DNA from: an uncultured Prevotella sp.
GTDB taxonomy: Bacteria > Bacteroidota > Bacteroidia > Bacteroidales > Bacteroidaceae
Assembly (NCBI GenBank): GCA_900552675.1
Contig: USAI01000044.1
Coordinates: 1 to 18,539, forward strand
Length of the DNA stretch: 18,539 bases
Direction of reading: 5' to 3'
A program made the translations under genes and the position numbers. Position 1 is the first letter of the stretch, and each line of letters starts with the position of its first letter. The notes beneath the pieces are model-generated. The model made no database searches and had not been told where the DNA came from. It worked only from the letters and a program-made list of their open reading frames with translations. This document shows positions 12,876-18,539 of this stretch, one piece after another.

Positions 12876-15812
12876 ATGAAACATTACTTCCTCATGTTGA
12901 TGTTTGCACTGTCAGCCTTAGGAGTTTCGGCTCAAACCTACAAACTGACAGGAAATATCATCGACACTGACACAAAAGATGCCATGGAACAGGTTACTGT
13001 TCAGCTGCTGAAAACCGACAGCTCATACGTGGCGGGCGCACTGTCCGACTACAAAGGAACATTCAGCATCACCGCGCCAAAGGCAGGACACTATCTGCTG
13101 AAGCTGTCGAGCGTAGGCTATAAACCGCTTATACGCAACATTAATATACAAAACAGCCCCACGGCATTGGGCCAACTGAAGATGAGCACCGATGCCGTGA
13201 TGCTGAAAGGAGCCACCGTTACGGGGCAGGCCAAAAAGGTGGTGGTGAAGAACGACACCTTCGAGTATAACTCGGCCGCCTACCGCACCCCCGAAGGGTC
13301 GGCCATTGAAGAACTGGTAAAACGCCTTCCTGGCGCTGAGGTAAGCGACGAAGGAAAAATAACTATCAACGGAAAAGAGGTAAAGAAGATTAAGATTGAC
13401 GGCAAAGAGTTTATGACGGGCGACACCAAGACCGCCCTGAAAAACCTGCCCACCAGCATTGTAGAGCGCATAAAAGCCTACGACGAGAAGAGCGACCTGG
13501 CCCGCGTAACGGGCATTGACGACGGTGAAGAGCAAACCGTGCTCGACTTTGGCATCAAGAAAGGCATGAACAAAGGCATCTTTGCCAATGCCGATGCCAG
13601 CATAGGCACACAGAACCGCTACTCGGAAAAACTGATGGCTGCCGTAATGCAAGACAAGCTACGGGCCATGACCTTTGGCAACGCCAATAATGTGGGCGAC
13701 CGAGGTTTTGGCGGAGGTCGCGGACGCTTTAGCGCCAACAATGGCCTTAACGCGACCAAAATGTGGGGCGCAAACCTCAATTATAGTGGAGACAAACTAC
13801 AGATTGACGGAAGCGTGCGCTGGAACCACAGCGATGGCGACGTCTACTCAGAACGCTCATCTGAAAGTTTTGTGAGCACAGTTGGAGCCTACTCAAACAG
13901 CATCAGTCAAAACTTCTCGCGCAGCAACAGCTGGAACGCACAGATGCGATTAGAATGGAAGCCTGACACGCTGACCAACATCATGTTTCGCCCCTCGCTC
14001 TCAGTGTCGTCAAGCGACAACAAGAGCACCAGCGCATCGGCATCATACAACGACGACCCCTACCTGTACGTCAACGACCCGCTTAACGCCACCGACATTA
14101 GTCAGCTGGCGGCACAGGGCTTGATGGTGAACAGTTCTACCTCGCAATCGCTATCATACAGCGATAACACCACGGCCAGAGCCATGTTGCAAGTGAACAG
14201 ACGCCTGAATAGCATGGGCCGAAACGTTACTGTGCGCGGCGATGTGTCGTACAACGAGAGTGATAGCAAGAGTCTGTCAACCAACAACGTACACCTCTAT
14301 CAGGTAAAAGACAAGTTGGGCAACGACTCTACCTATCAGACCAACCGCTTCAACGTTACCCCTACTAAGAAGTGGAGCTACGCGGCACAGGCCACCTATA
14401 GCGAGCCATTGTGGAAGGCCACCTTCTTGCAGTTTAGCTATAAATATAACTACAGCTACAGCAGGAGCGACCGTGCCACTTACGACTTTAGTAACCTGGG
14501 CGAAGACTTCTTCACTGGTGCACAGCACAGCTACCGACAGTGGGACAGCTATCTTGACCTGTTACCAAAGCCCTACACCGAATATGAAGACAAGAAGCTG
14601 AGCCGATACTCAGAGTATAAAAACACCACGCACAACATTGAAATGATGTTTCGCATGATACGCAACAAGTTCAACTTTAATGCGGGTGTGATGCTGCAGC
14701 CACAACGGTCGCACTTCATACAAGACTATCACGGCGTGCATGCCGACACCACACGCACGGTGACCAACTTTACGCCGACACTCGACTTCCGCTACCGTTT
14801 CAGCCAGGTGCACCAGCTACGCATCAACTATCGCGGTACAACGTCGCAGCCCAGCATGTCGCAGATGCTCGACATCACCGACGACAGCAACCCACTGAGC
14901 ATAACCAAAGGTAACCCTGGCCTGAAGCCCGCGTTCACCAACAACCTGTGGGCAAACTATAACAACTTCATACAGAAGCGGTCGCAAGCCATCAACGCAT
15001 ACCTGAGCTTTGCCTCAACACGTAACGCGGTGGGAAACATGGTTACCTATAACGAAAAAACGGGTGGCACCATCTCACAGCCAGTAAACATTAACGGCAC
15101 CTGGAACATAAGGGGAGGCCTAATGTATAACACCTCTATCGACACCACGGGCGTGTGGAACGTCAACACATCAACCAACGTGTCGTATAACAATATGCCA
15201 CAATATGTGATGATTGACAAGACGATAGGCTCGCAAAAGAACCTTACCAAGTCGATGAACCTGAGCGAACGACTGGAGCTGAGCTTCCGCACCAATTGGC
15301 TCGAGCTGGCCGTTGACGGATCAGTAAACTATATGCACAGCCGCAACGAACTGCAAAGCCAAAGCAACCTCGACACATGGCAGTTCTCATACGGTGGTTC
15401 GGCCATCATCAACACGCCGTGGGGCACCAGCCTCTCAACCGATCTGCATCAGAACAGCCGAAGAGGATATAACGACAAGTCGATGAACACCAACGAACTG
15501 GTGTGGAACGCACAAATATCGCAAAGCTTCCTACGCGGAAAACCACTGACGGTGATGCTGCAGTTCTACGACATTCTCGACAACCTGAGCAACTTCAGTC
15601 GCACCGTAAACGCAATGCAGCGCAGCGACACACAGTATAACAACATAAACAGCTATGCCATGCTGCACGTGGTTTACCGCTTCAATATGTTTGGCGGAAA
15701 GATGGGCGGCAAAGGCATGGGCCCTGGCAACCGAGGCGATCGTCCAGGAGGGCCAAGAGGGCCTATGGGCATGCCTCGCGGAGGCTTCGGACATCGTCCA
15801 CCCATGATGTAA
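12876..15812 (+). CDS. Outer-membrane beta-barrel protein with carboxypeptidase-regulatory-like domain
   Basis: A 978-residue outer-membrane protein related to TonB-dependent receptors. The signal peptide ends near Ser-Ala-Gln (18-20). Residues about 21-104 form a CarboxypepD_reg-like Ig domain. A plug-like domain follows (about 110-228) with Ala-Ile-Glu-Glu-Leu-Val-Lys-Arg-Leu-Pro-Gly (143-153) and Val-Lys-Lys-Ile-Lys-Ile-Asp-Gly-Lys-Glu-Phe (169-179). A large barrel with alternating aromatic and polar strands runs from about 235 to 939. No TonB box is evident. After the expected final strand, which ends in Tyr-Arg-Phe-Asn-Met-Phe, there is a 39-residue tail of Gly, Pro, Arg and Met. No SusD partner or degradative enzyme follows, so this is not a classic polysaccharide utilisation locus; the substrate is unknown. 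It is followed by its own terminator. Confidence 0.88.
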   Translation: MKHYFLMLMFALSALGVSAQTYKLTGNIIDTDTKDAMEQVTVQLLKTDSSYVAGALSDYKGTFSITAPKAGHYLLKLSSVGYKPLIRNINIQNSPTALGQLKMSTDAVMLKGATVTGQAKKVVVKNDTFEYNSAAYRTPEGSAIEELVKRLPGAEVSDEGKITINGKEVKKIKIDGKEFMTGDTKTALKNLPTSIVERIKAYDEKSDLARVTGIDDGEEQTVLDFGIKKGMNKGIFANADASIGTQNRYSEKLMAAVMQDKLRAMTFGNANNVGDRGFGGGRGRFSANNGLNATKMWGANLNYSGDKLQIDGSVRWNHSDGDVYSERSSESFVSTVGAYSNSISQNFSRSNSWNAQMRLEWKPDTLTNIMFRPSLSVSSSDNKSTSASASYNDDPYLYVNDPLNATDISQLAAQGLMVNSSTSQSLSYSDNTTARAMLQVNRRLNSMGRNVTVRGDVSYNESDSKSLSTNNVHLYQVKDKLGNDSTYQTNRFNVTPTKKWSYAAQATYSEPLWKATFLQFSYKYNYSYSRSDRATYDFSNLGEDFFTGAQHSYRQWDSYLDLLPKPYTEYEDKKLSRYSEYKNTTHNIEMMFRMIRNKFNFNAGVMLQPQRSHFIQDYHGVHADTTRTVTNFTPTLDFRYRFSQVHQLRINYRGTTSQPSMSQMLDITDDSNPLSITKGNPGLKPAFTNNLWANYNNFIQKRSQAINAYLSFASTRNAVGNMVTYNEKTGGTISQPVNINGTWNIRGGLMYNTSIDTTGVWNVNTSTNVSYNNMPQYVMIDKTIGSQKNLTKSMNLSERLELSFRTNWLELAVDGSVNYMHSRNELQSQSNLDTWQFSYGGSAIINTPWGTSLSTDLHQNSRRGYNDKSMNTNELVWNAQISQSFLRGKPLTVMLQFYDILDNLSNFSRTVNAMQRSDTQYNNINSYAMLHVVYRFNMFGGKMGGKGMGPGNRGDRPGGPRGPMGMPRGGFGHRPPMM

Positions 15813-15875
15813 AATAGTTTTTATCAAATAGCAATCATAAAGATAATGTTTTGGGTTAATTAATAATTAGTTTTT

Positions 15876-15917
15876 ATGGGGTCTCTTTTGCGTGAGCAAC
15901 GGAGGCCCTTTTCTTTT
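15876..15917 (+). terminator. Terminator of the outer-membrane protein gene
   Basis: GGGTCTC (15879-15885) pairs with GAGGCCC (15902-15908) with one wobble, and TTGC (15888-15891) pairs with GCAA (15896-15899) around GTGA. It ends in TTTTCTTTTT. Confidence 0.75.
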
Positions 15918-16091
15918 TATATTATCTATACAATGATTTGAATCAATTACACGTTGAGCGTGAAAGCATTGAGCGCTGAGTGTGAAAGAATTAGGTACAG
16001 ATAATGGTACGCCAATATAACCGATGATAAAAAGATGCAGCAATAAGAAAAAAGAATGGTAAAAAAACATACAGCATAACAGAAAATTATG

Positions 16092-16099
16092 TACTTTTG
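16092..16099 (+). promoter_or_regulatory. -7 box of the radical SAM gene
   Basis: TACTTTTG matches TAnnTTTG exactly, 64 bases before the start. No clear TTTG at -33. Confidence 0.55.
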
Positions 16100-16163
16100 C
16101 GGACTATACAAGAATAAAAGATAACAAACAATAATAGAAATAAGTATAAAGATAGAAACAAAA

Positions 16164-16943
16164 ATGGCTACAGCATTACATCAATCGCCCATCTACGGCC
16201 CTGTACTCAGCCGCCGTATAGGCATTTCGTTAGGCATCAACCTCATGCCAGCCGATGGCAAGGCATGCACATTCGACTGCATTTACTGCGAATGTGGCTT
16301 TAATGCCGAGCGCAAGCCTCATCTGCCCCGCCCCACCCGCGAACAGGTGCGCGAAACGCTGGAGCACAAACTAAGGGGCATGCAGCAAGAAGGCACCATC
16401 CCCGACGTGCTTACCTTTGCGGGCAATGGCGAGCCTACCAGCCATCCACAGTTTGCCGAGATTATTGACGACACCATTGCCCTACGCGACAAATATTTTC
16501 CTCAGGCCAAGGTATCGGTGCTGAGCAACGCTACCTTTGCGCACCGCCCCGAGGTGCATCAGGCACTGATGCGCGTTGACAATAACATACTGAAGCTTGA
16601 CACTTGCTGCGACGAATATATAAAAATGGTTAACCGTCCCGCCTCAAGCCACTATTCGGTAAAAGATATCATCAACACGCTGGCATCGTTTAAAGGGCAC
16701 GTCATTATACAAACCATGTTTATGAAGGGCACGTTTGAACGAAAGAATGTTGACAACACCACCGACACCTACGTTACGCCCTGGCTGAAGGCGCTGCGAT
16801 ACATTGCCCCACAAGAGGTGATGATATACACCATCGACCGCGACACGCCTGCCCCAAAACTGACGAAAGCCAGCCGACACGAGCTGAACACCATTCGCGA
16901 CCGTGTGGCAGCAATGGGCATTGCTTGCACAGCATCTTATTAA
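16164..16943 (+). CDS. Radical SAM protein of the COG0731 type
   Basis: A 259-residue cytoplasmic iron-sulfur protein. Cys35-x-x-x-Cys39-x-x-Cys42, in Cys-Thr-Phe-Asp-Cys-Ile-Tyr-Cys, binds the [4Fe-4S] cluster used to split S-adenosylmethionine. Just before it, Tyr-Gly-Pro-Val-Leu-Ser-Arg-Arg-x-Gly-x-Ser-Leu-Gly-x-Asn (11-26) is the opening typical of the COG0731 group, which is related to the wyosine enzyme TYW1 but lacks its flavodoxin part. Ala-Gly-Asn-Gly-Glu-Pro-Thr (86-92) is the glycine-rich SAM-binding strand (GGE-like). The substrate is unknown. There is no additional cluster domain and no operon partner; the gene is flanked by its own promoter and a terminator. Confidence 0.9.
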   Translation: MATALHQSPIYGPVLSRRIGISLGINLMPADGKACTFDCIYCECGFNAERKPHLPRPTREQVRETLEHKLRGMQQEGTIPDVLTFAGNGEPTSHPQFAEIIDDTIALRDKYFPQAKVSVLSNATFAHRPEVHQALMRVDNNILKLDTCCDEYIKMVNRPASSHYSVKDIINTLASFKGHVIIQTMFMKGTFERKNVDNTTDTYVTPWLKALRYIAPQEVMIYTIDRDTPAPKLTKASRHELNTIRDRVAAMGIACTASY

Positions 16944-16962
16944 CGGGCACAGCAAGGCAACG

Positions 16963-17126
16963 AAAAAAGACCAGTGCTACGTCATCACGACGGGCACTGG
17001 CAGAATAAAAAAAGAAAAATGTATATTGTTCTGTTTTGTATTGGCTGTTATTGGCACACTATTGAATGACGCTGGTGAGCTTCCACTGAGTCATTCGTTT
17101 TCGTTGTTTTTACATTGGCAAAGGTA
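16963..17126 (-). ncRNA. Candidate small RNA on the minus strand
   Basis: TACCTTTG (minus strand, 17126-17119) matches the -7 box, although the -33 element is weak. About 120 bases downstream on that strand a hairpin (arms 17000-16994 and 16977-16971, CCAGTGC with GCACTGG) is followed by TCTTTTTTC, a terminator in the minus direction. Between them lies a second hairpin (17064-17096). No protein-coding gene on this strand explains these signals. It could instead be chance, or part of the 3' end of the radical SAM transcript. Confidence 0.3.
17064..17116 (+). terminator. Probable terminator of the radical SAM gene
   Basis: GAATGAC (17064-17070) pairs perfectly with GTCATTC (17090-17096), with a short inner GTG/CAC pairing. 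On the plus strand it runs into GTTTTCGTTGTTTTT. It lies about 120 bases after the stop. Confidence 0.5.
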
Positions 17127-17181
17127 GCAACTATATAGCTAAACGGCTGTAAAGATGAAGAAAAGAAACGGGTAAAAACTT

Positions 17182-17218
17182 GTAATATTACCCAGCAATG
17201 TTACAAAAACGCGTTTTT
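17182..17218. promoter_or_regulatory. Two palindromes upstream of the AraC-type gene
   Basis: GTAATATTAC (17182-17191) and AAAAACGCGTTTTT (17205-17218) are perfect palindromes 13 bases apart. They are also embedded in a looser mirror formed by GTAAAAAC upstream and GTTTTTAC at the end. Operator function is inferred from symmetry only; the distance to the -7 box is about 165 bases. Confidence 0.35.
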
Positions 17219-17383
17219 ACAAGGAACAACGCTTTTTGCGTCTTGACCTAAAAAGCCTCATAACCCCCTATAAATAAGCCATTTATTTCATCCATACCGT
17301 TTATTCAATAAAAATTACAACCCATTTTGTTTCCTTTTACTTTATTTTAGCAACACATTAATTCGTGTTACAAATGTTTTTAG

Positions 17384-17391
17384 TATTTTTG
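17384..17391 (+). promoter_or_regulatory. -7 box of the AraC-type gene; decides the start
   Basis: TATTTTTG matches TAnnTTTG. It lies inside an upstream extension of the reading frame (GTG at 17365, ATG at 17374), so the first usable start downstream is the ATG at 17413. The -33 element is weak. Confidence 0.5.
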
Positions 17392-17412
17392 CATACTATA
17401 TTGTTCTCGTCT

Positions 17413-18492
17413 ATGCATTTACTAGAAAAAATATTTGAAGAGCTGATACAGTGCAACGCCACCGTATACCTTACCCTTGCCATGGTTATGGCTTTGGTGA
17501 AAGCACCGCTCACACCCGAATATAAGCCCTACCGACGCGCCAAACGCCTGCTGGTGGGAGCCTACCTCTTCTTCAGTGCCAACCTTTTTGCATGGTGCTT
17601 TTTGACGAAAGGCGAATGGAACGTGTACGACTATTATATTGAGTGTGCCGATGTCATCCTCTTCTACCTTGAAGACATCTTTATATGTTACGCTTTCTTC
17701 AGTTTGCTGAACAAGCGATACGCCACGCGCCAACGCATGATGATTGATGCTGGCCTGTGGCTGCTGACGTGCGCCTTATCGGTATCGGCAATTATCCCCA
17801 CTTTTTTGCCTTACCGCGATGTTTTGCGCCTGTCGGCCCTCACCTTATATATAGCCTTTATTGTTAGATTTGTATATACCTACATACGTCAGTATCAAGC
17901 CAGCGTGCACAGGCTTGACAACTATTATTCAAACAATATGCACGGCATGATACAATGGACAGGTACCAGCGTCATCCTTATGGCGGTATCGTGGTTCTTG
18001 GCTATTATGACCATGTTTCAGGGCGTTTATTTCAACCTATTGGTGCAAGTATATATTATCGGGCTGTATATCTACATTGCCGTAAGTTTTCTCAACTTCT
18101 CGCGCCAATATATACAGGTACAAAAAGCCATTGAAGAAGAACCTGATACGGCAGAAGTGCCTACCGACCTTGAAAAGCGTCTACAAGCATGGGTAAAAGA
18201 AAAAGTTTTTCTTAAACAGCAGTTCAGCATCGACGAACTGGCTGTCGCCTTGGGCACCAATACCAACTATCTTTCGTGTCTCATCAACGAAAAGTATCGC
18301 ATCAACTTCAGTGCCTGGATATCGTCATTGCGTATAGCCGAGGCTAAACGCCTAATGTTAGAAAGCCCCGAACTGAAGATGGAGAACATTGCTTACAGCG
18401 TGGGCTTCTCGTCGGCCTCATATTTTTCAAAGGTATTCTCGCTGCAAGAGGGCATCTCGGCTCAGTGGAAAAATACTGGGGAGTTTTTTTAG
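17413..18492 (+). CDS. Membrane-anchored AraC-family transcription regulator
   Basis: From the ATG at 17413 the protein has 359 residues. The N-terminal half holds about seven hydrophobic helices (near 17-31, 46-64, 83-98, 113-130, 138-158, 181-203 and 207-227), which places it in the inner membrane. A short charged linker (about 230-258) leads to a cytoplasmic AraC-type DNA-binding domain (about 262-355). The first helix-turn-helix is around Phe-Ser-Ile-Asp-Glu-Leu-Ala-x-Ala-Leu-Gly-Thr-Asn; the second around Met-Glu-Asn-Ile-Ala-Tyr-Ser-Val-Gly-Phe-Ser-Ser. No periplasmic sensor domain is seen, so the signal may be sensed within the membrane. Such proteins are common in Bacteroidetes; targets are unknown, and the downstream gene or its own promoter are candidates. 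Starts at 17365 or 17374 would precede or overlap the promoter box. Confidence 0.87.
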   Translation: MHLLEKIFEELIQCNATVYLTLAMVMALVKAPLTPEYKPYRRAKRLLVGAYLFFSANLFAWCFLTKGEWNVYDYYIECADVILFYLEDIFICYAFFSLLNKRYATRQRMMIDAGLWLLTCALSVSAIIPTFLPYRDVLRLSALTLYIAFIVRFVYTYIRQYQASVHRLDNYYSNNMHGMIQWTGTSVILMAVSWFLAIMTMFQGVYFNLLVQVYIIGLYIYIAVSFLNFSRQYIQVQKAIEEEPDTAEVPTDLEKRLQAWVKEKVFLKQQFSIDELAVALGTNTNYLSCLINEKYRINFSAWISSLRIAEAKRLMLESPELKMENIAYSVGFSSASYFSKVFSLQEGISAQWKNTGEFF

Positions 18493-18515
18493 TTTCATAG
18501 TATTTTGTATCTTTG
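18484..18515 (+). promoter_or_regulatory. Promoter at the right edge
   Basis: TATCTTTG (18508-18515) matches TAnnTTTG and is preceded at 20-base spacing by TTTT (18484-18487; consensus TTTG). The first ATG lies five bases past the box. Confidence 0.55.
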
Positions 18516-18519
18516 CATT

Positions 18520-18539
18520 ATGAACATGCTTGAACAATT
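18520..18539 (+). CDS. First codons of a gene cut by the window edge
   Basis: ATG at 18520 (or 18526) opens a plus-strand frame directly after a promoter. Only six codons are visible (Met-Asn-Met-Leu-Glu-Gln), so the product cannot be named. The near absence of a leader is discussed in the findings. Confidence 0.4.

Larger units (their letters stand above)
15813..16163. other. Intergenic region before the radical SAM gene
   Basis: This 351-base gap holds the outer-membrane gene's terminator, an imperfect direct repeat (15956-15970 and 15978-15992, 13 of 15 bases identical) and the radical SAM promoter box. No further ORF is supported. Confidence 0.6.
16944..17412. other. Long intergenic region before the AraC-type gene
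   Basis: This ~470-base gap holds two hairpins, a minus-strand -7 box (see candidate small RNA), two short palindromes at 17182-17218 and the AraC gene's -7 box. The open frame at 16903-17127 overlaps the radical SAM gene and has no coding character. Confidence 0.6.

Noticed and set aside
13023..13652. 209-codon minus-strand frame opposite the outer-membrane protein gene
   Set aside because: Antisense to the conserved plug domain; composition is that of a mirror frame.
12876..15812. SusC-type polysaccharide utilisation locus
   Set aside because: There is no SusD-like gene next to it and no TonB box or typical SusC signature; the protein fits the generic CarboxypepD_reg plus barrel group better.
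16903..17127. 74-codon plus-strand frame after the radical SAM gene
   Set aside because: It begins inside the radical SAM gene and runs through two hairpins; no coding character.

Overview
The window looks like chromosomal DNA of a Bacteroidales bacterium, most probably Prevotella or a close relative. The evidence is the repeated Bacteroidetes promoter -7 box (TAnnTTTG), the lack of clear Shine-Dalgarno sequences, A-rich leaders before start codons, a CarboxypepD_reg-like plus beta-barrel outer-membrane protein, a likely type IX secretion C-terminal domain, a membrane-anchored AraC regulator, and a gene order (DUF1599, DoxX-like BT_3928 type, tpiA, SPOR, folE) that I remember as conserved in Bacteroidales. 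There are no rRNA or tRNA genes, no CRISPR array and no insertion sequence.

Left part (1-5980). The window opens inside the start of a secreted, GH130-like glycosidase on the minus strand. Divergent from it is a plus-strand housekeeping run: a two-repeat DUF1599 protein, a membrane protein of the DoxX/MauE type that reads without a stop codon into a complete triose-phosphate isomerase, a strong terminator, a periplasmic SPOR-domain protein, GTP cyclohydrolase I (folE), a small surface-type lipoprotein and exodeoxyribonuclease III. A bidirectional hairpin terminator closes the run.

Middle part (5981-12474). This part is mostly minus strand. It has tadA, whose 5' end is built from a 15-bp tandem repeat that contains the start codon. 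Divergent from tadA is a 59-residue DUF4250 gene. Then come a large secreted GH9 glycanase fused to a NodB-type deacetylase with a 21-bp repeat in its leader, a secreted protein with MORN-like repeats, and a secreted endonuclease I with a Pro-Asp linker and a likely type IX sorting domain. Most of these are single-gene units with their own promoter and hairpin.

Right part (12475-18539). This part is plus strand: a 978-residue outer-membrane beta-barrel protein, a radical SAM protein, a membrane-bound AraC-type regulator, and the first codons of another gene directly behind a promoter.

No single new multi-gene system stands out. The most unusual items are the DoxX-TpiA reading-frame fusion, the repeat-built start of tadA, the GH9-CE4 fusion with repeats in its leader, the heptamer array between exoA and tadA, two nearly leaderless genes, and a possible small minus-strand RNA before the AraC gene.
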